Positions 12,318-25,275 of a stretch of DNA of 64,000 nt are shown one piece after another. Position 1 is the stretch's first letter. The number at the start of each line of letters is the position of its first letter. Location: positions 334,001 through 398,000 of the forward strand of contig JAVXUO010000708.1 in the NCBI GenBank assembly GCA_033065855.1. Direction: 5' to 3'. The position numbers and the translations under genes are program-made. Origin of the DNA: Escallonia rubra. Taxonomy: Eukaryota; Streptophyta; Magnoliopsida; Escalloniales; Escalloniaceae. Below the pieces are notes generated by a model, which made no database searches, had not been told where the DNA came from, and was given only the letters and a program-made list of their open reading frames with translations.

Positions 12318-12697
12318 TATTTTTTTTTTCATCTTACATAACTTGATTAACTTTTTTTATATGCAGATTAAGGATTTAAATAATATATTGTATATTTTTC
12401 ATTCTACCCTTTAAAGAAAGGAACGGAAGAAAGTGAGCGAGGAGAGAGAAAATGAGTTAATAGAGTGTTAAATGTGAAAAGAGAAATGAATGAAAAAGTG
12501 TAAGAAAGTGCGTCAGGAGAAAAAAAAATGAGTTGATAGAGATTTAAAATGTGGAGAGAGAAATAGAATAAAAAAAACGTGAAAAAGGGTAAACATGTAA
12601 AAGTACCTACATAATCTTTCTTAATTTGAAAATGTGCAATTTTTGTGGAACGACTCAAAAAAAAAAGTAGATCAGATTATATGGGCCGGAAGGAGTA
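12318..12697 (-). mobile_element. Stowaway-like MITE
   Basis: The right end, read inward, is TACTCCTTCCGGCCCATATA, a degenerate Stowaway terminus next to a TA. The interior on the minus strand (TTAAATGTGAAGAG-type blocks, TTTTCAAATTAAG) is collinear with the copy at 13643-14001. The left terminal repeat is damaged and runs into poly-T. Overlapping open frames in the element are not coding. Confidence 0.6.
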
Positions 12698-13422
12698 TAT
12701 GTTACTCTTTCCATTTGATACTTTTTGTAGCGGACGATCAGCCACACTTCGGAACAACGGGTAGTGGACGTTAAAGCGAATGCATGATCAGAGGAGGTTA
12801 ACGTTTGCTGATGTGTGTGGGTCGTATGTGCATTTGAAAGATCCATTAGAAATTGATGAACTTTGGTGCATTCGCGAAGATTGAATTGTGATGTTATGTG
12901 TTGGTTTAGTGAACAACTCGTTGAATATGGTGATGAAGAATTTGATGATTAGGTCATATCACACTCTTACCTTCGTACTCGTAGGTTATATTGAAGGACG
13001 TCGTTTGCACAACTAATATGGTGTATCAATTGACATGATTTTTTGAGCGAGTACTAGGCTGTCTTTGAGTGATCCACTACTGAGCACATAACTTATCGAT
13101 CGGTCAAATCTCATATGGTACACTAAAGTCATTTTTCTATGCATCATCCAAACACGAGCAGTTCCGACGTTTCCTCTCACTTTTTTTTTCTCCTGCATCT
13201 GTTGGCCACTTTCTGTGACTACTCAATTGGATGTGTTGTCTTTGTTTCTTCATATGTACTTATTCAATTATCGCCATTAGGTTGCAATGGTTTCTTTTAT
13301 TAATGCAATTTACTCAACTAAAAGAAACCACATGTGCTTGGAAACCAAAGACAAAACTATTTCATTTTCAATCTCTTTTCTTTCGTTCATCATCGCTTCC
13401 CTCGCACGTACTTTCTTAATCA

Positions 13423-13437
13423 CCCCCCCCCCCCCCC
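13423..13437. repeat. poly-C tract (15 C)
   Basis: An uninterrupted run of 15 cytosines in otherwise AT-rich DNA. Its length may be unreliable in sequencing. Confidence 0.85.
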
Positions 13438-13642
13438 ACCCACTGAAAAAAGAAAAAAAAACCCCTTCCACCACAAAAAGCGCTAAAACATAGAATGAAA
13501 GGTTCAAGGGATCATGGATCACCCAATATTTTTTTACAGGAACCATATATAACTCAGAAAAAAGAAGATGAAAGAACAATCCTATATTCACATTTGTTTG
13601 AACTTCACTTTTGTTTCACCAAAATTATCATTACAATAATAG

Positions 13643-14001
13643 TATTCCCTCCGTCCCACATAATTTAATCAATTTTCTCGTCTCACAAGAATTGCTCATT
13701 TTCAAATTAAGATATATTTTGTAGGTACTTTTATATATTTACCATTTTTTAAATTATATTTCTCTCTTCACATTTAAATTTTCATCAACTCATTTTCTCT
13801 CTGCTTACCCACTTTGTTATTCTTTTTTTATTCATTTCTCTCTTCACATTTAACACTTCACTAACCCATTTTTTCTCTCCTGATTCACTTTGTTCTCTTC
13901 CTCTTTCTAAAAGGTAGAATGAGAAACACACAATATATCACTCAAATCTTTAATTTACGTGTAAAAAAAAATTAATTAAATTATATAGAGCGGGGGGAAC
14001 A
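13643..14001 (+). mobile_element. Stowaway-like MITE, most complete copy
   Basis: The left end TATTCCCTCCGTCCCACATA and the right end, read inward, TGTTCCCCCCGCTCTATATA form inverted repeats that extend into AATTTAAT(C/T)AATT. The size of about 360 bp and the CCCTCCGTCCC start match Tc1/mariner-derived Stowaway elements. A clean TA duplication could not be fixed because of changes at the tips. Confidence 0.7.
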
Positions 14002-14380
14002 GTTATAAGTCGAGAGTCTCTAACAAACGGGAAGAGTGCAAACATAAATCTTTCTTTATGATAAAATATAAATGATGAAGGAGAGACAAATGGCGCACGG
14101 CATATAACTGATGTGGGTGGGCAGATATGGAAATGACTTCAGTGGGACGGGTGACGCCTCGCTGGCTGTGCATTTCCCGATACAGATAAAATTTTCATTT
14201 ATTATAAGTGTAATTTTCATGTATTTCTCATCTCTAAGCTGTCTAATCATTGAGAAATTGATTAAATAATTACGGACCATATGGTACATGAAGGATGTTA
14301 CAATTTGCCAAGATTGGCATTTATGTTATTTAAGCCTCCCAAATTTCAATGGTGCACGCCAGATGGTCCTGGACGTATCG

Positions 14381-14416
14381 TACTCGTACTCGTACTCGTG
14401 CTCGTACTCGTGCTGC
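14381..14416. repeat. hexanucleotide microsatellite TACTCG/TGCTCG
   Basis: About six imperfect units of TACTCG with T-to-G changes. In one plus-strand frame it reads Val-Leu repeated, which creates a spurious open frame at 14281-14481. Confidence 0.85.
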
Positions 14417-15837
14417 TTTCGTTCCGTCGTTCTTATTATGAACTTTTTAATTATCAAATGACTAATTGTAGTTGTCAGTGATATTGATGCGACACGTTAT
14501 TTATCATTATTTTAGTAATAATTAACGTTTGTTAGGTGTTGAGTAAAGTTAGCATCGAAGCTCAAAAAGTCCTTACAAGTTTTAATAAGGCTTAATGGGT
14601 GCTGTGAATAATCATGGGCGTACTCTTTCATATTTGTTTTAAAGGATATAATTCAACACGCAAGTACTTTAAACTTTTAGTGTTATAATATATACTTTTG
14701 GTATTATTCTTGCATGGGGAAGGAATGGCGGAAATAAAATTTTATATAAGATGGTGAGAATAGTATTATTTTTTTCTTCTCATATATGGACGTATTGACT
14801 TGAAATGTTTTAGTTCTTTGGTTAAATAGTGGTCATAATTTTATTTCAAAATTGAACTAACTCATTACATTATGTTTCACATAAATAGTGATTTACTTTA
14901 AAATGGAGGTGAGATCATCGTGTTCCTTTTTGATTTGTCATTGTTGAGCATTAAAATTTATGAACAAGTCATTACTTATGAAAATCAAACATTATACACA
15001 CACTTACTTTCTCAAAACTCTTACTAGTTATTAGGCATAAATGCGCGTACGACTAATTTGCTTTTTGCCTCTTTTGTTTGTCACGCAAGTCTGAGCACGT
15101 ACTTAATTATAGGTCGTTATAACGAGTATTGTTCAATTCAGCACCGACATATCAATATATCGGATACTCCATAGCTTTTCAAAGTTGCAACCGTAACATT
15201 TATGTTCTCAATCGCGATTTTTTCCTAAAGTTCATTTTGTCGTCGCCCACGCACCTCTACGCACGCTTTCTTGTCTCATTTCGTTGCATACGACACTTAA
15301 CGCCCGTCGATCAATTCTAGAAGTTGTAAACGTGCCACGTCTAACAAGATATCGTAAGATACGCGTAACATGCAGGTCAGACTTCGGATCTTAAGGTTTC
15401 TTCCTGGGTTAGTGATCTCTTCTCAAAATCAATCTACTGGTTCTGGAAAATGACACTGATTTGGCATATCCATTTGCCGTGTGAGTCTCTGGTTTGAAAA
15501 AAATGGGTGTACAATCATTTGTTGAAGAAGGGCTAGCTCATGCAGTACCATACGATTGGAACATTTCTAACTAAATCTCTCTGGGGTAGCTTTCAATTTC
15601 ATTTCTTTAGTAAGTAATGGTTTACTTATTTTGACACTCCAATATGGAAAATAGGTAAAGAGCAGCACAGAACTGTCCAATTTCCTTTCTTTCAAAGCTT
15701 TGGGGAAGGGGTCAAAATCCAATTATAGGACCCTACACACAGTTCTTGACCTGTATTGGTGTCGGTCGCCTTAAAATATTCCACAAAGTCCACTAGCAAA
15801 TAAGCTCCACGTTTTCTTTGAATTTAGAAATGTCTCC

Positions 15838-15877
<40 letters not shown>

Positions 15878-16790
15878 ATATTGAATGTGAAAGTGAGAAA
15901 AAGTACGCGATAACACGCAAAATTGAAAGCCCGTTGTCGGTAAAAGTGTCTAAGGAACGTCAAAACGAGAGTGATGCAAAAAATGTGAGTTTTTTTTTTT
16001 TTTACTTTGAACACGATGGGTGACTATGTAGTCACGTGAATTATATTTCCTAAGTTGACTTCTCATCGGGGGTGTATAACATGGCACTCATTGTCTTTGA
16101 ACATGCTATGCTTAGTGAGTCCTAAGAGAGACATACTTTCTTGATTTACAGGCTCGGGGATGTACGATGGGATAATCCTTTTTTCCTAACTCACGAAATA
16201 CATATTGCAGGCATTTTGTCTTTAGTATGATTTTTGGTATATTAGAGATGAAATATACTTTCTTCGTTGTAAAAGGTTTAGTATTCGATCTCTGATATGA
16301 CTTTTAGTGACAAAAGAGGTGTACGAAAGAATGCAATGTGAATTGAGATTCTTGCTGAAAAGCTATAGCCTGAAACGTCATATTCTGAGTACTAGTATTG
16401 TCTGCTTCATCTTGCTGTGCGCTCCTTTAACCAAAATTATTGTAGCTTTGACAACTGGCCTAATCTCATGACACTTAGAAATTTTGAAAAGGCCGTGAAA
16501 TTATCGCAACCCTTCTATAATTGCCATTACTATGCAACATCAAATATAATAATAATAATAATAATAATATTTTGTTTTTGGGTGCAATAATGATAATACT
16601 AAATAGCTGTATTGCTACTCAATAAAAATACACGAGTATGGAGTTGTTCTCCTTTATCTGGGCTTTAATATCAAAGGGAGACAATAATAGATATCTTAGA
16701 CCACAATCCATTACAATGCAAAAGCAGCACCAGATTTTCTCATTTGCTTAAACTCCACTTGATTACTTCACCTTCCTGGCCTGGCCTGGG
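14417..16790. other. intergenic DNA upstream of the MYB gene
   Basis: No coding exons are recognised. It holds a TC microsatellite at 15841-15873 and an ATA microsatellite at about 16545-16569. The right part is presumably the distal promoter of the MYB gene. Confidence 0.5.
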
Positions 16791-16814
16791 CTCTCTCTCT
16801 CTCTCTCTCTCTCT
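16791..16814 (+). promoter_or_regulatory. CT-rich tract upstream of the MYB gene
   Basis: A tract of about 12 CT dinucleotides starts some 230 bases before the MYB start codon. Pyrimidine patches of this kind are common in plant core promoters and 5' leaders. Whether it acts here is unknown. Confidence 0.4.
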
Positions 16815-16907
16815 TCTTTGTTAACTTAAATCCTAAGTATGATTTTCACTCACTAGTCCCCTTTAATCACCAGAAACAATTCTTGATTTTTCCGCTCAAA
16901 ACTTACA

Positions 16908-16918
16908 TATATATAAAC
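16908..16918 (+). promoter_or_regulatory. candidate TATA box of the MYB gene
   Basis: TATATATAAAC lies about 100 bases upstream of the ATG at 17018. This would give a short 5' leader of roughly 70-80 bases if transcription starts about 30 bases downstream. Confidence 0.5.
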
Positions 16919-17017
16919 TTGTACTCCCACATCTCCACATCTGAATTATTTGAGCAGTCACATAGTACTGTACCTGGTGACAGACAGCATTTGTTCCTGT
17001 GCATGGGTGAATCAAGA

Positions 17018-18532
17018 ATGGGGCGCCACTCTTGTTGTGTAAAGCAGAAGTTAAGGAAAGGTCTGTGGTCGCCAGAAGAAGATGAGAAACTGTTCAATTA
17101 CATTACTAGATTTGGGGTTGGCTGCTGGAGCTCAGTTCCCAAACTAGCTGGTAATGAACTTCCTTCTCATTGCACATTTTCTAGAAAGTTTCACTGCGAA
17201 GGTTTGATCAGGTGAAATTCTGATATGTGTTGTGTGTGTGATTCTGGCAGGTTTGCAGAGGTGTGGAAAGAGTTGTCGACTGAGATGGATAAATTACTTG
17301 AGGCCTGATCTTAAAAGAGGAGTGTTTTCGCAGCAAGAGGAGGATCTCATACTTAGTCTCCATGAAGTTTTAGGCAACAGGTAATGATGCTGAATAAGTA
17401 TGAACAAACTGATATTCGGATGTGGTCTTCTAAACATGAGCAGAGTTTGAATCATTAATACAGAAACTGAATAGGGTATCCATTATTCTCGGAGTTCCCG
17501 GAAATGGCATGGGGTACAGTAAACATTAGCAAATTTGATTCTTTGTTAGAGAAATGGAAATGAATTTGTGGTGCTTTGCAAATGTTTATGGAAATGGCAT
17601 GTGGTCTAATTCTTTGCTGGTAAATTTGACATGGTTAGTTAGATTTTTGTGGTGTTTCTGAAATGTTCATGGGAAATGGCAGGTGGGCTCAAATTGCAGC
17701 ACAATTACCAGGAAGAACAGATAATGAGATCAAGAACTTCTGGAATTCATGTTTGAAGAAGAAGCTAATGAAGCAAGGTATTGATCCAAACACTCACAAG
17801 CCACTAAGTGAAGCAGAGCTAATTAGAGATGAGCAGAATTGTACAGAGAAAGCCTCATTGAAAATACCGCAGCCTGACGGACTTCCAACAATAGCAAATT
17901 CAGCTGAAATAGAGCAAGCATTTCAAGTGAACAATGCATATTACAATGATGTCGGACTGACAGAAGCTTCAAGAGAGAATTTCATGAGAAAACAAGCCTT
18001 TGATTCTTCTTTCTTATTCGAATTCCAAGGGTGTGTGAATCAAATTGGGTATGATTCCAACCTTTTAGCTCAATATCAGCAGACTTTAAGAGTACCATCT
18101 TATGACCAAAACCATTTTGAGGCTAACCCAAGTTTTGGATTCACTTCCATGCCAAGTCTAACAAACTTTGATCATGGAAACTTGGTAGCTGAAACAGATT
18201 TCTCCGATAATTCAAGTTCAAGAATGAGTTCATTTATGTTTAGTGAAGCCAAGGAAAGTTCAAGTAATAGTTCCAATATGAACAGTGCTAATGCAGGGTG
18301 CCAGATGAACAATGTGATAGAAAATGCAAATATTCCTTTTTCATGGGAGGCTGAGAACAAAATAGGTTCACTGTTTCAATTCAATGGGATCAAGACTGAA
18401 GAAGAGAAGGTAAGTCCATGGCAAGAAGGGCAGCTTCACACTCAAGAATCAGATGATTTCAGCAGTTATCAGTTGACGTCGTTGTCGGAAGATCTAACAG
18501 GGGCTAACCTGGATGTTTTCCACCAGATATGA
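17018..18532 (+). CDS. R2R3-MYB transcription factor, MYB61/50/55/86 group (subgroup 13)
   Basis: A nuclear DNA-binding regulator. Exons 17018-17150, 17251-17380 and 17683-18532 join with GT-AG introns to 1113 bases, 370 aa. The N-terminus MGRHSCC and the first exon ([15 protein letters not shown]) match subgroup 13. R2 has Trp17, Trp37 and Trp57. R3 has Phe70 in place of the first Trp, then Trp89 and Trp108, ending in [15 protein letters not shown]. The intron positions are the usual ones for plant R2R3 genes. The bHLH-interaction signature in R3 is not met, since Ser79 stands where Arg/Lys is needed. The acidic, Ser/Asn-rich tail ends in LDVFHQI. Known members of the group act in secondary wall, lignin and carbon allocation and in stomatal closure; that role here is inferred. 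An in-frame ATG at 17003 would add five residues, but 17018 gives the family start. Confidence 0.95.
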
Positions 18533-21370
18533 ACTGTAAATTCCAAATTTATTTGTATTTTTATACAGCCATACAGAGATAGATGTTGATAGAACAGGGA
18601 CTTCCAAAATGTTTGAGGTGAGCATAATTTGGTTTTTCTTTTTTCATATTTCCCTGTCTCCTGGCAATAAGACACAGTTCTGTAAAATCTGTGTTTCGCT
18701 ACTGTATTGTTTCATAAGGGTGGAAATAATTTTTTACAGTTCTAGAAGTGTAATACTTTATGGTCAAGATCGTGACTTTGTTAAAAATAACTACCATATA
18801 TAGGAATTCGACGATGTGATTTTCAAGACTGTCATCTTTTCCTGATTAATTCACCTCTAGGAAGAGTCTCATCCAGAGCCTTAAATTCACCTAATCAGTC
18901 TCACTGGACAAAAAAACTTCGCTCCAGTTTCATTTCAGGTACACACTTACTGACCTGACGTGTACAATTAACCCTTCTCAAACACCACGATGGCAAGAGC
19001 CTTGTGTACTGGTATTGATTCAACCGGATACTCCTTTAAGAACATATTACTTCCGTTACTGAAATTCATCCAAGAAAATTGTTTACTCTTGCCCCTTTGT
19101 TTCCATCATTGTGCTGCATTTGTTTTCACTTCTGCTCCAAACCGGGCATTTAGTCCTGGAAGTGTGAGCACGAAATCTTGTATGGTTCTCGATTCTACTT
19201 CGTTGGTGTGGCTTAGAGAACTAAGGAAAGAATCAACTCGTTTTGAAAATGTAGCTCAAAGTCCTCGTCACCAATGTCTTTTCTCAAAAAATTAGTGGTC
19301 TGCATGCACATTTAGCGAAAAATCATTGTTTCGTACAGTTTATGTGAAGAGTCTGACGGGTTGAATTACTAAGAGTTCGATGTATCAAGGTGGAGTAATT
19401 TGTGTTGAAGCCTCATTAATATCTTCAGGCTGAAGTTCTAGCCTGTTCTGTTAGGTGGGATGTTGATTGTGGATGGAGAAAGCTTGAGAGCTAGACACAT
19501 TGTCTCTCATTACAGCAACAATTGAGTACCATGCATGAGTGTAGTTCAAAATTTCTTTAATTCATCTCAGGGACAAGGCTTCATTCTAGTTTTCAATCTT
19601 GTAAACATTTAACTTCAGATCAGATAATGTATACGTGGTATCCTTAATTTTCTAGAAACTGTCTTAACGAAGATTGACCTCCGTAGAAAGGATGATTCAT
19701 TCGGATGGACATGAGAGACCCCACATGCTATATATATATGAAAGAGGTTGATTTCCTTGCTCCCCTCATGGTACAATCCTCTTCCCCTCTAGTCCTTGCC
19801 TTTGGGCCAGAATAGAACAACATTACCACTGCGTCGAGTTACCATAGGGCCAAATGTGCTTATTATGTAACCAAACCTGCTTGAATTACTTGAAAACACA
19901 ATAATTATAGAGAAGAGAAGTGAGGATAATGAGATTTAGAAAGTAGATCAGCAAGAGCTATAAATTCGACAGTGGGTATATTTCCAAAGGACTTTAGCAT
20001 TCCAAAAGTACAATGTGTTGCACACACCAAAAGAAGGGCCTTGAAAGAAAGCAAAAAGACTAGGAGGTTCAGCTGACTTGCCCTGATGGACCCCTAAAGT
20101 AAGAATGAACACCATCACAAATTTCTGAAGTTTGAAACTTCAGAAATTACCGTAAGTAATATTCCCAAGCAAATCAGTCTATTGAACAACATAAGACCAT
20201 TAAGAATGAATAGCAGACAATCAAGGTGTGAACTCAGTTCAAACTTGTCACCATTTCATCTAGCAAGAGTGCGGTGAGAGTGAAAGCGGAGCCTGAGAGC
20301 AGCATATAGTTGGCAGATACTCCACTGCGAGAACATCAAAGTGCAGAGCAAACTGGGAAGTGTTGCAAGGTCTAAGAGCGCGAGCATTGCCCGTTATGGA
20401 CTTGAAGACTTTGGATCAAAAGTGTCGCCAGTGTAGACCACCTAGTACCAGTACATATGTACATAAATCGTGCTAAATCACTTTTTACCTGGCTTAGAAG
20501 CATGATTACTCCATGTCCATGTCAAGCCAAGCTCTTAACACTCCCTTAATCGGCTGTTTAATTCGGAGCGCTTTCGAGCCGTGGTCCCAAGTTAGCTGGA
20601 CAAAGACTGAAAGTCATCATCCATTCCAGTTATCATTGATAAAAGCAGTTATGGTTCTACTTAAACATCACTTAATTAGACTCTTAACACTCAAACCTAC
20701 CAAAAGGTCTAAAACTCAACAGGCACTCTTCAATGTTACTCTTCAATGGAAACCTAATCCTAGTTAGTCACTTTACGATAACAAAGTCGTATTTCCATCT
20801 TGTGACTCAGTTTCCTACACAGGTTCATCAAGCAGGCAAATATACGTTACTCGATTCACCAAAATCTGGCGTTGTGTCTTATTCATCTGCTATTGCTAGC
20901 ACTATTCAAGTACACAGAGTTCCGGGACATTTTCATTTCAAAATTGCCCTTGCTTCAAAAAATAGATGAAAGAAAACTCCGCTCTCCTTATGTGACCATC
21001 ATTTTAAAGTCCCACATCAGCAATACATGGAGCTTGGGATTGGTATATTTATACCTGGTGGACTCTTTCTCCTCCATTAACTTTTGAGATAGACACCAGT
21101 CTTTATACCATCATCAACAGCTCACACATCGGTGTCTGACCCGTTTTTCTCCGCACTCGACCCTCCCGGGTTCGTTATCTACTCGTCATGCTGCCCAATC
21201 TTAGCCTTACTCTCCCTCTACCCCAGTACCCTATCCCTAAAACATCCTATGCCGCACACATCAAACCATCACCAACAGTCTATTAACACTGTTGTAGAAT
21301 TGACGTTTTTCGAAGTTGGAAATACCATGATACATGTTCCAAAAGGTAGCCTTTTTTTTCCGTTGGCATG
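18533..21370. other. intergenic, no recognised gene
   Basis: The first part is the MYB 3' flank. Several open frames of 60-100 codons (for example 18990-19295, 20513-20767) lack known motifs. At 20990-21080 the sequence GTCCCACATCAGCAATACA with TATATTTATACC nearby resembles LTR promoter regions of plant copia elements. It is an impression only. Confidence 0.4.
20120..20148. repeat. perfect 14-bp inverted repeat with 1-base spacer
   Basis: The arm AATTTCTGAAGTTT is followed by one G and its exact reverse complement. No T-run follows and no gene ends next to it, so there is no reason to call it a terminator. Confidence 0.85.
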
Positions 21371-22015
21371 GTTTTGATTTCGTGGTGTCCTTCAAATTGA
21401 AACACTATGAATTTGTGCCCTTTTTATTCATGTATCGATCTTTTACAGCAAAGTTTGGTCTAGAGCCTTTCTTCATGTCTTTGCAGCGATTCCATGAGTT
21501 TATGAACGGTCATGGAGTCTACACCTTTAGCCTCTTTAATGGCTACAACAATGTACTGAAATTTGAGATCTAGTGAACGGAGGATCTTTTCTCTCACTCG
21601 AGCCTCATGAAAATCGTTATTATTTCTCTTCATTTGGTTGGCAATAGCCAAGACTCTTGAGAAGTAGTCAGAAATTAATCCGGATTCTTTCATGCGTAAG
21701 GCTTTGAACTCGTCTCTTAACGTTTAGAGACGAACTTTCTACCCTCCATCATGAGAAATTTGGAGAATCTCCCAAGTTTTCATGAAAGTAGTTGCATTAG
21801 CAATCTGAACATTGCATCATCCAATCTTTGGTGTTTGATTGCAAGTCTTCTCTAGAGGCTTGTAAGGCCTCTTTTTGAGTACCATTCAGTGTCATATCAC
21901 TTTGAGGCTCTGCAAAGCTCTTGTTTACCACCTCTCACACATCTTGCGATCCAATGTAAATACACCAATTTTCGTAGTTGCCTTCGGTGAGTCGCGGGAT
22001 TAGAAATTGAACCAT
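21370..22015 (-). pseudogene. Ty1/copia gag relic
   Basis: The minus strand starts MVQFLIPRLTEGNYENWCIY at 22015, the usual start of plant copia gag (UBN2-type) proteins. It continues through GSQDV, NGTQKEALQASRED and [20 protein letters not shown] to [18 protein letters not shown] near 21460. There are at least three stops or frame changes between blocks. No integrase, reverse transcriptase or LTR was found beside it, so it is an isolated remnant. Confidence 0.8.
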
Positions 22016-24720
22016 ATTGCTGGCCAGCGCTCCCTGTCCCTCTTACTCACTTTAGCACCACTTAAGTAGTTTCATAGTCACAACGGTTCTAGTAGATGTT
22101 GTGGTGTTAATTTTTAGTCACTATGGTGGTAATTTCTTTTTTTTTTTTATCCAAACCAGATATTTGGTGCGAGAAAGAAAGAAGAAAAGGGTCTCCTAAT
22201 GTTGAATAAGGCCGTCCATCAAGATGTACGAATGCGAATTTAAGATTCAAGATCTCCAAGTTACATTGGGCAATTAATCGAGGTCATTACTTCCAATCAC
22301 AGACGTGACTTCTTAGTTGGGAAGAAGATGAGTTTGCAAAAGAAGATCGTGAAAATCTTGTGAAAAGACTCAAATGAAAGATGAAAAAGAGTTTCACGCT
22401 TCCAGGGCCGAAAAAATAAAAGAGACGGAGGTGAATTAGGGACAAATGATGAACAAGAACTCCAAGATGTTGAATGTGAGGAAGTTGAGGCACAGTTGAA
22501 GAAAGAGAGGAGAAGGAGAGCAAATATAGCGGTGAAAATGCTCAAACTGAAGAAACGGAGTTTTTGGTGATAACCATGAAAGAGAGCATTGATGGAGAGG
22601 TAAAAGTTCACAACGATATAGAGGTGGATACTTCAGGTACACTGCACAGATTTGCTTTGAAAGAACAAAATATGTTCCGACTCTGTTTCATTTTATGGCG
22701 TGCCACAATTTGAAGAAGTACCAAACTTTTCACATGGTTAAGAATGATGCCAGACGAATATGTTATTAAAGATGGTAATTTTAAACATTGTGCCCTAGAA
22801 GATCATCTTGATAAGTTGGTTGTCATACTCGTCAAAGAAAGTGATTTTGTGAAAACTCGAGCAAATTATTCTCAACTTGGTATGGAGAATTTGTTGGGTG
22901 ATACAAATTGGATGAGCTTGGAGACGTTCTTTGATCCGGAAGTGTTGCAAAAAGTGTTCCAAGATAATGTCCGAGGTCTAGTACGCACTAAAGTGATGAT
23001 GAAACGTCAGATGTACAATATGAAGATGACTCACACGCGATGCACGTCAAAAGAACTGACAAAAAAGATTCTTATTGATGGTGGAATTGGAGATGAAGAC
23101 CATTAGTGACACTTACCAGGCGTCTCAATGATGTTTGGAGGTATAAATCAAGTTTAAAGTGGGGCGTTGAAGTATAAATTTGATTTATTTTACTTCATGT
23201 TATTAGAGTGGTACTAGTGGCTTGGGTTAGTGAGTGGTAGTGGTATTAGGGTTATGTGCTAGTCGAAGTAACGGATTAGTAAGGGCGTCAGTAAGTGGGC
23301 GAGTAGTGTTGCTATTACATATCTACGAGTTTTATTAGTGGTACTATATAAAGCCAAGTACTCTAGTCATCTAGTTTTGTAAGAGTCAGAAGTAAGAGAT
23401 GAAATTTTAAGTATTATATTGTGTTATCTTCAAGATCTCTCTATGTCATTCACCTAATTTGCAAGCGTCAAAATAGTGATCTATTTGTTTCCAAGTCTTT
23501 TTATATCCTCTGCCTAACTTGCTAATGTCAAAAGTAAGTGAATGACCCTTGCCTCCAGCACAACCAGCCAAAAAGCTTTTAAGTTTTCTCTCATGTATGC
23601 TTTTAGACCTTCGGTTTAGTCGGATTCTCAGTTTCTTTTTCATGGGTTTACTGCTTATAAAGTTGCCTCGCATCCTTCGTTTTGGCGTTATCGATTTGCC
23701 ATTTAATTTTTTTTGACATGATTTAACAAATAATTACGGTGGACATTATGGTGGTGGTTGGTCTTCGTTGATATTGTGGTAATGGTGTCAGGATCGAAGT
23801 GGTCTTGTGTGATAGCGTATTGCAAATATAGCAAATGCCGAGAGTGAAAATATAATCAAGCCAAATAACGAGTAGTAGAACAGCGACGTGAGCAAACCCA
23901 GACTTAGCGTGAAAAATCCTCTCGCATAGAGGGAAAAAATACACACAACTTTACTCTCTCCAACCAAGTTGGAGAAATCACCATAAGAAAGATAACCAGT
24001 AAGCTGATCCACTTGTCTGCTCCCCTCTTGCATGGGTCAATATGTAGCACACAAGGAGATCACTGCTCTCACGGACGATGAGAATTTACTGTTTTCTTCA
24101 CTGTTTTTGTCACAAAAACAGTGGCAATCTCAGGCATGAATCCACTGCCGAAGCCACCTTTTCTGCACTGTTTTCAGCCCAAAAGAGTGGTAAGATTCAC
24201 TCACCTTTTCTCCATCTTTCTCTTCACAAAATGCTTCAGCAATCTCTCATTATTTTTCTGAAAACAGTGATAATCACCGCCTTCACGCATGAATTTAGTC
24301 AAGGGTTTCAAACTTTAGCTTAGAACATCTAATTTCCTGTAATCTTACATGAAGTCTGTCAAAGATTTTGTGAAGATAAACGAAGGGCACTAAAGTGCAG
24401 CTACGAGAGCAAGAGATACACTCTACTAAATGCTAAATAGAGATCCAAATGCGTGCCAAAGGTTCTCACTAGTAATCGGAAAAGGAGGCACAAGAATGTG
24501 AATGTGATGACCGTCAACGAAGCAGATACCAAAGGGGATACTCGTGTAAGGATTTTACTTTTCTTTACCGCAGATAAATACTATCGCAGATTTTAAATAT
24601 TATTATAAGTCGCGTATATTTTAAGAATAAATACGCACCTAACAATACTTTGATTACCGTGACGCTCTCAGATGATACATTAACCTCTTTTAGAAACCCT
24701 TTGTCCCTTTTTACTTATAC
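22016..24720. other. intergenic with unassigned open frames, possibly retroelement debris
   Basis: A plus-strand open frame of 120 codons lies at 22744-23106 (starts MMPDEYVIKDGNF, acidic, no motif I recognise). The stretch 23190-23440 has GGTACTATATAAAGCC followed by TTTTGTAAGAG, which resembles an LTR promoter. A minus-strand frame at 23446-23673 is basic and also unassigned. None can be defended as a gene. Confidence 0.35.
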
Positions 24721-24723
24721 TAA

Positions 24724-25275
24724 GGCTAGGTTTGACAAAAAAAATTTGCTCTTTTTTTTTTCAGTTTTTAAAAACTGAAAAAAAAAGGAGCGTTTGGTAA
24801 CCATTTTTTTTTCAATTTTAAAAACCAGTTTTTAAACTGAAGAGTAAAAAAAAAACTCCAGAAACTGGTTTTTTTTTTCACTTTTGGTTTTTTTTTCTTA
24901 GACCACCACCACCACCCTCCCACCGCCGGCAGCCACCTCAGGCGACCACCGCCGGCCTCAGGCGACCACCGCCGGAGACTGCCGGCAGCAACCTCCGGCC
25001 GCCGGACACCACCGCCGGAGACTGCCGGCTGCCACCACCGGCAGACGGCAACCACTGCCGCTCCGGCCGCCGGCCACCACCACCGCTACACCCCACCACC
25101 GCCACCGCAAACCACCAAAAAAAAAAAAGTCAAAATAAAAAGGGTTACCAAACACAAAAAAAAAAAACTCAAAAAAAAAGGGGTTATCAAACACCCATTT
25201 GTTTTTATATAAAAAAAAATTTAAGCTGCTCTTTAAAAACTGAAAACCAAAAAAAAAAATTTGTCAAACGAACCC
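24724..25275. mobile_element. PIF/Harbinger-type MITE with GC-rich core (552 bp)
   Basis: The left end GGCTAGGTTTGACAAA and the right end, read inward, GGGTTCGTTTGACAAA form terminal inverted repeats. TAA flanks both sides (24721-24723 and 25276-25278), the 3-bp duplication typical of PIF/Harbinger. Inside are further inverted blocks (GCGTTTGGTAACC against GGTTACCAAAC). The core at about 24900-25110 consists of CCACCGCCGG-type repeats, in strong contrast to the A- and T-rich arms. No transposase frame is present. Confidence 0.75.

Noticed and set aside
20120..20148. The perfect palindrome as a transcription terminator.
   Set aside because: Plant polymerase II genes do not end at such hairpins, and no gene ends nearby.
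22744..23106. A 120-codon plus-strand frame considered as a small gene.
   Set aside because: No recognisable family, no exon partners, and the surroundings look like retrotransposon debris.
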